Below are positions 52,676 through 62,496 of a stretch of 64,000 nucleotides of DNA, piece by piece. The translations under genes and the position numbers were made by a program. Within the stretch, counting starts at the first letter, position 1; each line of letters begins with the position of its first letter. The DNA is from Helicobacter cetorum (GTDB lineage: Bacteria > Campylobacterota > Campylobacteria > Campylobacterales > DZAY01): positions 83,340 to 147,339 of the forward strand of contig DZAY01000002.1 in assembly GCA_022729735.1 (NCBI GenBank), written 5' to 3'. Below the pieces are notes generated by a model. It did no database searches, was not told the DNA's origin, and saw nothing but the letters and a program-made list of their open reading frames with translations.

Positions 52676-55600
52676 TTGAAAAATTTATTATATATATCTA
52701 TTTTTATCGCTATTTCACTGTTTGCAGATATTAATTCTGGAATTGTTAGTTATTATAATTTTAATTCTAATGCAAATGATAGTAGTGGAAATCTTTATCA
52801 TGGAGTTTATAACAATTTTACAAATGGTAAATATGATAACTGTGCAACTTTTAATGGCACTAATAATAGTATAGAAGTTTCATCAATTTCTGGTGAAAGT
52901 AATCAAACATTAACTATTACTGCTTGGATTTATTTAACTGGCACAACAACAAGAACAGTTTTAATGAAAGGCTCTTATGGTTATGGAGTAGCTATTAATG
53001 ATAGTGGAAAGCTAATATATTGGATTGATGGAACTCAAGTAAATGCAAAACAATCAAGTGCAACTATTCCCACAAATCAGTGGGTTCATATCGGTGTTGT
53101 TGTAGATGATACCAAAGATATATTAACATTTTATATAAATGGACTCAAAGATAGCACTCATAGTGGAGTTGCTATTGATACCAAAAATGGAGAAAGTCTT
53201 TATATTGGAAAGCAAGGTAGTTGTGATTGTAACTACTTTAGTGGAAATATAGATGAGCTTAGAATTTATAATAGTGCTTTAAGCTCTTTAGATATTAGAG
53301 AACTTGCTCTTTATTATCCAAATATTACACACTATAAAGATATAAGTTTAAATAGTTTAAGAAAATTTAAAAATATATCTTTAGGAGATAATCATACAGT
53401 TGCCATTGGCGAAGATGGGACTTTATGGAGTTGGGGAATAAATAGTAGTGGGCAATTAGGTGATGAAACTACCATTTCTAAAAACTATCCAGTTAGAATT
53501 GGAAGTGATAGTGATTGGAATAAAACATCTTCAAGAAACCATCATACATTAGCTATAAAAAACGATGGAACTCTTTGGGCTTGGGGAATTAATAGTAATG
53601 GTCAGCTTGGAGATGGAACTAATACAAACAAAACTTCACCAACAAAAATTGGAACAGATAGTGATTGGATAGATATATCAGCTGGAGAAAATTTTACACT
53701 TGCATTAAAAAGTAATGGAACTCTTTGGGCTTGGGGAATTAATAGTGGCAATCAATTGGGTGATGGAACTACAACTTCAAAAAATGTTCCAACTCAAATA
53801 GGAGTTGATACAAATTGGCGATATATTTCGGCTGGTGCTACACACTCTTTTGCTATCAAAAATGATAATACACTTTGGGGTTGGGGAGCAAATGGAGCTT
53901 ATCAACTTGGTGGTGATGGCACAAATGTATCCAAAACAGTTCCAACTCAAATAGGTGTAGCTAGTGATTGGAAGATGATTTCTGCTGGTGGTGAATACTC
54001 AATGGCAGTCAAAACTAATGGCGAACTATTTGGATGGGGAACAAACTATTATGGAAGACTTGGATTTGGTGATGAAAATGCAAGAAATAGCCCAACCAAA
54101 AGAGGAACTGCAACAAATTGGAAAAGTGTTTCTACTCATACATATCATATTTTTGCAATTAGAGAAGATGGAACAATTTGGGCATCTGGTTCAAATACAA
54201 GTGGTCAGTTAGGAAATGGTGAAGATGTAGAAAAAAATACCACAACTATTCAAGTTGGAAATGAAAATAATTGGAGTGAAATCAAAGTCAGCTCTGGACA
54301 TACAGCTGGTCTTAAAAGTGATGGAACTCTTTGGCTTTGGGGACATAATAGTAATGGAAAGTTGGGTGATGGAACATCTACAAAAAGCAATTTACCAATA
54401 TTAATAGGTGCAATTAGTACTATAAATGGAACAAACTCAAATGATAATTTAGTTGGGAGTGAGTTTTCAGAAATTATAAATGGTAGTTTAGGAGATGATA
54501 TTATAAATGGATTGGAAGGAAATGATACAGCAATATTTAGTGGAAATAAATCAAACTATATTCTTACAAAAAATTCAAATGGAACTTATACAATTACAGG
54601 CAGTGATGGTGTAGATACACTTCAAAATATTGAATATATTAGTTTTGATGATATTAAAAATATAGATATTAATAGTAATGATAAGCACTTAAAATATAAA
54701 TTTGGTTCAAAATGGACTATTTCTGATAATGGAGAGTATATTTCAATAAATGATTGGAATATCTCTAATGCTCAAGTAGAAGATATTGAAAGCAATGTAA
54801 CTATTCCAACTAATGCAACAATACAAGTATATGATAGTAGTAACAGTTTAAAATTAAGTGGAAATTTAGCTGATGGCGATTATGTAAGAGTTGTGGCTGA
54901 AAATAGTGAAATAAGAGATTATAAATTTTATGGAGTTATTCCACAAGTAAAAGGTGGTGATAACTTTAGTTTGATATTAAAAAATGGAAAACTTTATAGT
55001 GTCGGAGCAAATAGCTACGGACAGTTAGGACACGGGAATAGCTTAAATCAAAACAGTCCAAAACATATTGAAGTAACTGGTGAAAATAATATTACAGCTA
55101 TTGCAACTGGATGTTATTTCTCTTTAATTCTTGATAAAGATGGCAAAGTTTATGGATTTGGAAATAATCAATATGGACAGTTAGGACAAGGAAATACAAC
55201 AAGTTTAAATATTCCTACTCAAATTATGATAGAAAATAATATTACAGCAATAGAAGCTGGATGTTACAATAGTTTATTATTAGCAAAAGATGGTAAAGTT
55301 TATAGTATAGGTGATGGAAGTGTTGGACAATTAGGAATTGGCATTGAAGAAAACAGAACAGTTCCAACTCAAATATTAGAAGCTGGAGAAGGAAATATCA
55401 CAGCTATTTCAACAGCAAGACAACACTCATTAATGTTGGACAAAGATAATAAAGTTTATGTTTTTGGTAATGGTGGTTATGGAAAGCTTGGGCTTGGTGG
55501 AGACTATTCAAATAGATTAAGTCCAACACAAATTTTAAGTGCTGGAGAAAATAATATAACTGCTATTGGAGTTGGCGAGTTGCACTCTTTTTTGATAGAT

Positions 55601-58600
55601 AAACAAGAGAGAGTTTATAGTTTTGGTTATAACTTATCAGGAGAGCTAGGACTTGGAGATACAACTTTAAAAAATATTCCGACACAAATTACAACAATTG
55701 GCGAAAATAATATCTCTTCTATCTCAAATGGTGGTGGAAGTTTTTTACTTATTCTTGATAAAGATAAAAAGTTATATGGCACAGGATTAAATAGTTATGG
55801 GCAGTTAGGTTTAGGAGATTATGCAAATAGAAATAGTTTTTCACAAATTTCAGAAGCTAAAGAAAATAATATAACAATTTTGGGAAAAGGTAGAGAACAT
55901 AGTTTAATAATTGATAAAAATGGAAGTGTTTATAGTTTTGGAAAAGGATTAAATTCGCAACTTGGACATTGTGATGATTTAAATAGAACCGTTCCAACTC
56001 AAATTGGTTATCAAGATGGTTGTTTTGTTAGAGATTTTAGTCCGTATCTTACAAATTTCAATCTTTCAAATACAAATTTAAATGAGTTAAATATTACAAA
56101 TATTCAGTTAGTTGGTTTAGATTTAAATAGTTCAAACTTCTCACTTAGTCAAACTTTTATAAATGGTGATAATAATATTAGCTCATATAGTCCAAACTTG
56201 GATAAGAGTTTTGCACTAAAATTTGATATAAATGGCTCAAAATATTGGTATAACTTTGATGATTTTAAATTATATTCAGATAGAACACCAACATCAGATT
56301 TTTTGGTTTCAAACTTAATAAATCAAACATTAACAATATATTTTGCAAATTTGCAAATAGTAAATATAAATCCAAAAGTTTGGAATATTGGAAGTTTAAA
56401 AACAGGACAAACTACGAGCTATATAAATTATGATGATGGATATTATAAAAAAGGGCTTGATAGAAATTTTAGTAGAGCTAATGAGATAGTAATTGACAAT
56501 ATTACAGGGCTTATGTGGCGAGATGATATAAACTCTTCAACTACTACAACCAATTGGAGTGATGCAAATTTAACTTGTGAAAATATGTTTTTTTATGGAT
56601 ATGATGATTGGCGATTACCAAGTGTTGAAGAGCTTTTTACAATTATAGATTTAAATTCAAGTCATGTAAATAGTAATCCAATATTTGAAAATAAAACATC
56701 TAACTATTGGTCAATTACCTCATATTTACCAAATACAGATAGAGCTTGGTATATGTCAAATGGTTTTATAATATCTGCTGATAGTTATAAAACTGATAAT
56801 AAGTCATTTAGATGTGTAAGAGGAGATAGTAATCAAACTATACTTTTAAGTCGTGATAATATAAAAGGGACTATTTTAGATGATATTACTAAATTGATGT
56901 GGCAAGATAGTAGTGATGTTAACGAGAGTAAAAGAGATTTTAATAGTTCTATTAATTATTGTGAAAATTTAGTTTATGCAGAATATAGTGATTGGCGATT
57001 GCCAAATAGATTTGAGTTACAAACTATTGTTAATTATAATAATGCTATGCCATCTATTGATGAAACAAAGTTTAACTATACAAAATCTGATATATATTGG
57101 ACATCTACATATTATGATTTAAATCAATCACAAACTATTGGTATTAAGTTTGATGCAGGTAAAAGTGTTAATGAAGATAAAAATCTCCAATATTATACAA
57201 GATGTGTAAGAGATGATACTCCAACTATTTTTTTTAATTTTGTTGATTTTAATATATCAGAATTAAATGTTACAAATGTGATAATTTTTGGAGTTGATAA
57301 AAACTATACAATTCATAATTTAGATTTAGCAAATAACTTAAATTACACGATAGAAATTGATAAATTTGATGAGAATTTTAGTTTTAAAATAGAAACAAAA
57401 AAGGCTGAAATTTTGAACAGTTGGTTTTATAATTTTAGTGATAATAAACTATATCCAGAAATTAATAGTTCTATAAATTTTCAAAGTGAAATCAACTCAA
57501 CTAATAGAGTATTTAATATTAATTTAAATTATAATGATTTTGTTTATTATAAATTTGGTGGAAATGTAGTTGAAAATGATAACAATATAACAACTCTAAT
57601 ACTTAGCACAACCATAAATAGTGTTATTATTGATTATGAATTAAATCTAAACTCAACAAATTTTGAATTCAATTTAAGCTCATTTGGAAATTATAGTTTA
57701 AAACTTATAAAAGATAATAACTTAACATTTTATTATGATTTTGTAAGTGGTGATATTTATGAAACGGCAATAACAAGTTATACAAATATAACTGAATCAA
57801 ATTTAAGTGCAGATTTCAATTTATCAAATCTAAAATTTATAACATTATCTTCTTCAAGTAACTCTTCAATTGGTGAAAGTTCATCAAGCTCTTTTAGTAG
57901 TGAATTTATTAGTAGTCAATCAAGTTCATCATCAAGTTTAAGTAGCTCTTCTTTTAGCAATGAAAGCTCATCTTCTACATCAATAAATAGCTCTTCTAAT
58001 AGTTCAAGCTCTATAAATACTGCTCCGATTTTAGAGCAAAATTTTACAAATATAATTAAAGATATAAATTTTGATGAGTTTAATATAAGCTTACATGGCA
58101 TTAATGATTTTAATTATGATGAGTTAAATATAACAGTTGAAACAGATATTAATTCAATAGTTACAATTACTCCAAATTGGTCAAATCCATTAAACCATGA
58201 TAGCTATTATAATAAAGATTTAAATTTTACAGTTTCACCAATTTTTAATAGTTTTGGAAATGTTAAAATAAATATTTTTATAAGTGATGGAGAGTTTATA
58301 ATTTCAAAAGAGTTTAATATAACTATAAATCAATTAATAAGTTCATCATCAAGTAGCAGTTATTCAAGCTCTTCTACTATAACTTCTTCAAGTTCATCAA
58401 GCATATTTAGCAGTAGTTCAAGTAGCAGTTACTATTATGAGCCAATTTATCAAGAACCAATTTATCCAATGACTGATACAAATATAATTACAGAAGATAC
58501 ATCAGTTGTCATTGTTCCAATAAATGGTATCGTAAGCACAGAAATTGATGGAAGTAAAAAAGTTACAACAACTACAAGGGTTAATAATTTAGTAATAGAT

Positions 58601-59746
58601 ATTATTACAAATATAAATTTAGCTGGTAATATAAATACAGATATTTTGATAAAAAGCGATGATGGAAATAGTTATAAAACCACTATTGAGATACCAAAAG
58701 GTTCTAAAACAGAATATCAAAATGATAGTATCATACAGAGTTTTAAAAATTCAACTATAAAAACATCATCTCTAAATGGAGAATCTAATATAGAATATAA
58801 AGAGATTGGTAGTAGTGTCAAGATAACTACACCAATTGGAACAAAAGTATCATTAAATAGTGATGGAGATATAGTTACAAAAACAGAATTTAAAGATTTT
58901 TCACCTGAAAGTTTAGTTGAATTATCAATAAACAGTGATGATAATATAAAAAAGGTGCTTATTAACTCTAAAAATATAAATTACAGTGTCAGTTATAGTG
59001 ATATAAAAGATTTAGAAATTTCATATACAAAAGATAGTGATGGTGAGTATAGATATGTCAATGCAAAGTTTCAGACTGATAAAAAATATACTCTATTTCA
59101 AAAAGTTAATAATAATAGAGATACTTGGTTTGGAAACAGAATTGAAATTCTACCACGAGGTATATATGCGAAGTTTGAAGAGATACAAGAGTTGAATGGA
59201 AAACGAGTTGTAAAATTAATAGATGGTAGTGCATCAATAGATTATTATGATAATCTATTAGAAATGGAAATTGGAAAAGAGTATCTATTGCCACCATCAA
59301 TGGAGTTTGATGATAATAATCAAACAAATAATATTAATATGGAGCCTATTTTTAAAGATAATATTTTAAATTTAAAAGATGGTTGGAATTTAGTAGCAGT
59401 TCCTCTAAATCAAGAAATTTTTAAAAGAGAAAATATAGATGAATTGGAGATATCGTGGTTATATAAAGATGATGAATGGATTAGAAATCCTCTTGTTTTG
59501 GTAAAAGGCTACGGTTTTTGGTTAAAAATGGCTAATAATTTTAATATAAAATTTGAAGGTAAAAAATATCTTCCAAATTTTGAGAAATTAAAATCTGGTT
59601 GGAGTATGATAGGCACAGGGGATACATTAGTAAATATTCAAAAAAAAGAGAATTTAGAAGTAGTTTGGCTATATGTGAATGGTGATTGGATTAAAAATCC
59701 AGCATATATTTATGAAGGTCAAGGTTTTTGGATATTAAAAAGATAA
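52676..59746 (+). CDS. Giant exported protein: LamG, 7 RCC1, RTX-like, 7 RCC1, 2x DUF1566, poly-Ser linkers, C-terminal GWNLv/GFW modules
   Basis: TTG start with GGAG RBS and signal peptide MKNLLYISIFIAISLFA; motifs as listed. Confidence 0.85.
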   Translation: MKNLLYISIFIAISLFADINSGIVSYYNFNSNANDSSGNLYHGVYNNFTNGKYDNCATFNGTNNSIEVSSISGESNQTLTITAWIYLTGTTTRTVLMKGSYGYGVAINDSGKLIYWIDGTQVNAKQSSATIPTNQWVHIGVVVDDTKDILTFYINGLKDSTHSGVAIDTKNGESLYIGKQGSCDCNYFSGNIDELRIYNSALSSLDIRELALYYPNITHYKDISLNSLRKFKNISLGDNHTVAIGEDGTLWSWGINSSGQLGDETTISKNYPVRIGSDSDWNKTSSRNHHTLAIKNDGTLWAWGINSNGQLGDGTNTNKTSPTKIGTDSDWIDISAGENFTLALKSNGTLWAWGINSGNQLGDGTTTSKNVPTQIGVDTNWRYISAGATHSFAIKNDNTLWGWGANGAYQLGGDGTNVSKTVPTQIGVASDWKMISAGGEYSMAVKTNGELFGWGTNYYGRLGFGDENARNSPTKRGTATNWKSVSTHTYHIFAIREDGTIWASGSNTSGQLGNGEDVEKNTTTIQVGNENNWSEIKVSSGHTAGLKSDGTLWLWGHNSNGKLGDGTSTKSNLPILIGAISTINGTNSNDNLVGSEFSEIINGSLGDDIINGLEGNDTAIFSGNKSNYILTKNSNGTYTITGSDGVDTLQNIEYISFDDIKNIDINSNDKHLKYKFGSKWTISDNGEYISINDWNISNAQVEDIESNVTIPTNATIQVYDSSNSLKLSGNLADGDYVRVVAENSEIRDYKFYGVIPQVKGGDNFSLILKNGKLYSVGANSYGQLGHGNSLNQNSPKHIEVTGENNITAIATGCYFSLILDKDGKVYGFGNNQYGQLGQGNTTSLNIPTQIMIENNITAIEAGCYNSLLLAKDGKVYSIGDGSVGQLGIGIEENRTVPTQILEAGEGNITAISTARQHSLMLDKDNKVYVFGNGGYGKLGLGGDYSNRLSPTQILSAGENNITAIGVGELHSFLIDKQERVYSFGYNLSGELGLGDTTLKNIPTQITTIGENNISSISNGGGSFLLILDKDKKLYGTGLNSYGQLGLGDYANRNSFSQISEAKENNITILGKGREHSLIIDKNGSVYSFGKGLNSQLGHCDDLNRTVPTQIGYQDGCFVRDFSPYLTNFNLSNTNLNELNITNIQLVGLDLNSSNFSLSQTFINGDNNISSYSPNLDKSFALKFDINGSKYWYNFDDFKLYSDRTPTSDFLVSNLINQTLTIYFANLQIVNINPKVWNIGSLKTGQTTSYINYDDGYYKKGLDRNFSRANEIVIDNITGLMWRDDINSSTTTTNWSDANLTCENMFFYGYDDWRLPSVEELFTIIDLNSSHVNSNPIFENKTSNYWSITSYLPNTDRAWYMSNGFIISADSYKTDNKSFRCVRGDSNQTILLSRDNIKGTILDDITKLMWQDSSDVNESKRDFNSSINYCENLVYAEYSDWRLPNRFELQTIVNYNNAMPSIDETKFNYTKSDIYWTSTYYDLNQSQTIGIKFDAGKSVNEDKNLQYYTRCVRDDTPTIFFNFVDFNISELNVTNVIIFGVDKNYTIHNLDLANNLNYTIEIDKFDENFSFKIETKKAEILNSWFYNFSDNKLYPEINSSINFQSEINSTNRVFNINLNYNDFVYYKFGGNVVENDNNITTLILSTTINSVIIDYELNLNSTNFEFNLSSFGNYSLKLIKDNNLTFYYDFVSGDIYETAITSYTNITESNLSADFNLSNLKFITLSSSSNSSIGESSSSSFSSEFISSQSSSSSSLSSSSFSNESSSSTSINSSSNSSSSINTAPILEQNFTNIIKDINFDEFNISLHGINDFNYDELNITVETDINSIVTITPNWSNPLNHDSYYNKDLNFTVSPIFNSFGNVKINIFISDGEFIISKEFNITINQLISSSSSSSYSSSSTITSSSSSSIFSSSSSSSYYYEPIYQEPIYPMTDTNIITEDTSVVIVPINGIVSTEIDGSKKVTTTTRVNNLVIDIITNINLAGNINTDILIKSDDGNSYKTTIEIPKGSKTEYQNDSIIQSFKNSTIKTSSLNGESNIEYKEIGSSVKITTPIGTKVSLNSDGDIVTKTEFKDFSPESLVELSINSDDNIKKVLINSKNINYSVSYSDIKDLEISYTKDSDGEYRYVNAKFQTDKKYTLFQKVNNNRDTWFGNRIEILPRGIYAKFEEIQELNGKRVVKLIDGSASIDYYDNLLEMEIGKEYLLPPSMEFDDNNQTNNINMEPIFKDNILNLKDGWNLVAVPLNQEIFKRENIDELEISWLYKDDEWIRNPLVLVKGYGFWLKMANNFNIKFEGKKYLPNFEKLKSGWSMIGTGDTLVNIQKKENLEVVWLYVNGDWIKNPAYIYEGQGFWILKR
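57850..58430. repeat. Serine-codon low-complexity tracts flanking a beta-type domain
   Basis: Two TCA/AGC/TCT-rich tracts encoding poly-Ser. Confidence 0.85.
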
Positions 59747-59767
59747 ACAAAGAGCTTTTGTGATTAA

Positions 59768-59808
59768 ATTGGCTACTTCAAAATTTGACGATTTTTTAGG
59801 TAGCCAAT
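59768..59808. terminator. Terminator between convergent operons
   Basis: ATTGGCTAC...GTAGCCAAT 9-bp stem. Confidence 0.6.
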
Positions 59809-59813
59809 AGTTA

Positions 59814-60461
59814 TTAAATAATATTACCAAATATATCTATATCTTCATTTTTTCCAATAAATGCTATCATGTCTCCTTCACTTAAAATATAATCTTCTTT
59901 TAAGTTTAATATCCACTCTCTATTACTTTTATATCCTATTACTTTTATATTAGAATTTATTTCTTCTATATTTTTGATAGTTTTACCAATCAAAGTTTTT
60001 GTAGCTAATAGTTTTAAAATTTTTATAGAGTTACTAAACTCAATTTTATCAAATGTTAAATTGCCTATAATATCTTTAACCAATGTTCTCCCAGCTAATT
60101 TTTCAGGATAAATAACCTTAAAAGCACCTATTTTAGATAATATTTCACCATGTATTTGATTTATTGCTTTGGCTATTATTGTTTTATTTCCTAAATCTTT
60201 TAGTGCCATAACTGTAAAAATACTAGCTTCAATATTTTCACCAATGCTAACTATAACTACATCTAAATTTACAATTCCAGCTTCTTTTAATGCACTAATA
60301 TTTGTACTATCAAGTATTAGTGTGTTATTTGTAAATTCACTAATAGTCTGAATTTTATCTTCTTCATTATCTATTGCTATAATATCTATTCCTTCATCAA
60401 TTAGCTTTTTGGCAACATGAAATCCAAATTTTCCAAGTCCAATTACTGCATAAGTTTTCAA
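59814..60461 (-). CDS. TrkA/KtrA-type RCK potassium uptake regulatory protein
   Basis: AVIGLGKFGFHVAKKL...DNEEDKI Rossmann motif; RCK_C. Confidence 0.9.
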   Translation of the reverse strand: MKTYAVIGLGKFGFHVAKKLIDEGIDIIAIDNEEDKIQTISEFTNNTLILDSTNISALKEAGIVNLDVVIVSIGENIEASIFTVMALKDLGNKTIIAKAINQIHGEILSKIGAFKVIYPEKLAGRTLVKDIIGNLTFDKIEFSNSIKILKLLATKTLIGKTIKNIEEINSNIKVIGYKSNREWILNLKEDYILSEGDMIAFIGKNEDIDIFGNII

Positions 60462-61789
60462 AGTAAAATCCTCCCTTGTGGATATTTAATAAATTTGGTT
60501 TTTGATTTACCAATTATTACAATAAAAAAAGCTAAAATACCAACTCTTCCTGCCAACATCAAAAATATAACTACAACTTTTCCAAACTCATTAAATAGTG
60601 CTGAAAAGCTAAGAATATTTCCATCTCCTGTTGAAACTCCAACAGTTCCAAAAGCTGAAACAACTTCAAAAAATATTTTAAGAAAATCTAAGTGTTGTGT
60701 TTCTGTTAAAATCATTGTGCAAATCATTATATAAAGCAATGCTGTAAAAAATATTGCTAATGCTTTATTTATAGTTTTTGCTGGTATTGTTCGTTTATAC
60801 ACATTAGGTTCTTGATTGCTCTCTTTTATAGTGTAAATAATAGCTATTACTAAAACAGCAAAAGTTGTAACTTTTATTCCTCCAGCTGTTCCACCAACAC
60901 CACCTCCTATAAACATAAAAATTGTTCCAAAAAATAGTGAAGCATCACTTAATGCACCAATATCTATACTATTAAATCCACTTGTTCTAAAATTTACTGA
61001 TAAAAATAGAGAATTTAAAAACTTTTCATATAAATTAAATTCACCAAATGTTTTAAGACCATTCCACTCTAAAGATAAGAAAAAAAACATTCCAAAGATT
61101 GTTAAAAAACCATAACCTATCAAACTAATTTTAGAATGTAGCGACAATTGGTAACTTCGTCTATTATATTTATAATATAAATCAGTAATTACAAGATATC
61201 CAATACCCCCAAAAGTTACTAAAGAACTAATAGTTAAAATTACTATAAAATCACTTTTATAACTCATTATACTATCTGTAAAAAGAGAAAACCCTGCATT
61301 ATTAAAAGCTGAAACAGAGTGAAAAACTCCAAACCAAATAGCCTCAAGTGGAGGAAAATCAAACATAAATCTAATGCTAAGAATTATTACACCTACTCCT
61401 TCAATTGCCAAAACTATCTTAAAAACTCTTTTTAGAAATTTTGTAATTTCAGCCATATCAGGATAAGCAAGAGACTCTTTTATAATCTGCTTTTCTTCTA
61501 TATTTAACTCTTTTTTCATAAGCAAAAAGATTAAAGTAACCATACTCATATACCCAATACCACCAATTTGAATTAATAATAAAATTATTAACTCTCCAAT
61601 AAAAGTAAAATCTTCCGAAGTGCTTTTTACAATTAATCCTGTTACACAAGTAGCTGATGCTGAAGTAAATAAAGCATCAATAAAACTTAACTCTCCAATA
61701 TGTGAAAAAGGTGCCAACAAAAGTAATGTACCTACTGTTATCACAATAAGATAACTGAAAAATATAATCTTAATACTTTTATAACTCAT
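60458..61789 (-). CDS. TrkH/KtrB-type potassium transporter
   Basis: FTSASATCVTGL, FGGIGYL, NFRTSGFNSIDI, GTVGVSTG selectivity loops. Confidence 0.92.
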   Translation of the reverse strand: MSYKSIKIIFFSYLIVITVGTLLLLAPFSHIGELSFIDALFTSASATCVTGLIVKSTSEDFTFIGELIILLLIQIGGIGYMSMVTLIFLLMKKELNIEEKQIIKESLAYPDMAEITKFLKRVFKIVLAIEGVGVIILSIRFMFDFPPLEAIWFGVFHSVSAFNNAGFSLFTDSIMSYKSDFIVILTISSLVTFGGIGYLVITDLYYKYNRRSYQLSLHSKISLIGYGFLTIFGMFFFLSLEWNGLKTFGEFNLYEKFLNSLFLSVNFRTSGFNSIDIGALSDASLFFGTIFMFIGGGVGGTAGGIKVTTFAVLVIAIIYTIKESNQEPNVYKRTIPAKTINKALAIFFTALLYIMICTMILTETQHLDFLKIFFEVVSAFGTVGVSTGDGNILSFSALFNEFGKVVVIFLMLAGRVGILAFFIVIIGKSKTKFIKYPQGRILL

Positions 61790-62496
61790 AATTCTCCTTT
61801 ACTGTTTTTTGAACAACAAAATCTATAACCAACACCTGATTCTGTTTTAATATAAGCTGGTCTAGTTGAATTTATCTCTATCTTTTTGCGAAGTGTATTT
61901 ATGTAGCTTCTTAAATATTGCATCTCATTTTGATAACCAACTCCCCAAATATCTTTTAATATTTGATGATGAGTTAAAGTTTTATTTGCATTTAAAATTA
62001 AATAACTTAAAAGCTTATATTCAGTTGGAGTTAATTTTAATGCAACTTCTTTAAATAAAATATCTTTATTAATTAAATCCAAAATTAAGTCATCACATAT
62101 AATTTTTGTATCTTTAACTTTATATAAACTATCCCTTCTAATAAGTGACTTGACTCGAGCTATCAACTCACCTATGGAAAATGGTTTTGTAACATAATCA
62201 TCTGCTCCAAAATTCAAAGCTTTAATAATTTCACTTTCATTACTTCTAGCTGAAAGAATAATAATTGGAACTTGAGAAGATTTTCTAACTTCCAAAACTA
62301 ACTCTTTTCCATCACCATCAGGTAATCCAATATCTATTAAAACTATATTTGGATTATAAGATAAAATATTTTTGAGTGCTAACTTTTTTGTATTACAAAG
62401 AATAGTTCTAAAATTCTCTTTTGTAAATGAGACATCAAGTAGTTTTTTAATAGCTTCATCATCTTCTACTATCACTATTAAATCTAAATTTTTCAT
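61786..62496 (-). CDS. OmpR/KdpE-family response regulator
   Basis: IVEDDE, LIDIGLPDGDG, winged helix LRSYINTLRKKIEINSTRPAYIKTESGVGYRF. Confidence 0.9.
   Translation of the reverse strand: MKNLDLIVIVEDDEAIKKLLDVSFTKENFRTILCNTKKLALKNILSYNPNIVLIDIGLPDGDGKELVLEVRKSSQVPIIILSARSNESEIIKALNFGADDYVTKPFSIGELIARVKSLIRRDSLYKVKDTKIICDDLILDLINKDILFKEVALKLTPTEYKLLSYLILNANKTLTHHQILKDIWGVGYQNEMQYLRSYINTLRKKIEINSTRPAYIKTESGVGYRFCCSKNSKGEL

Noticed and set aside
52655-52678. TTG at 52655 as the start of the giant protein
   Set aside because: TTG at 52676 has a GGAG RBS at 7-nt spacing and gives a cleaner signal peptide
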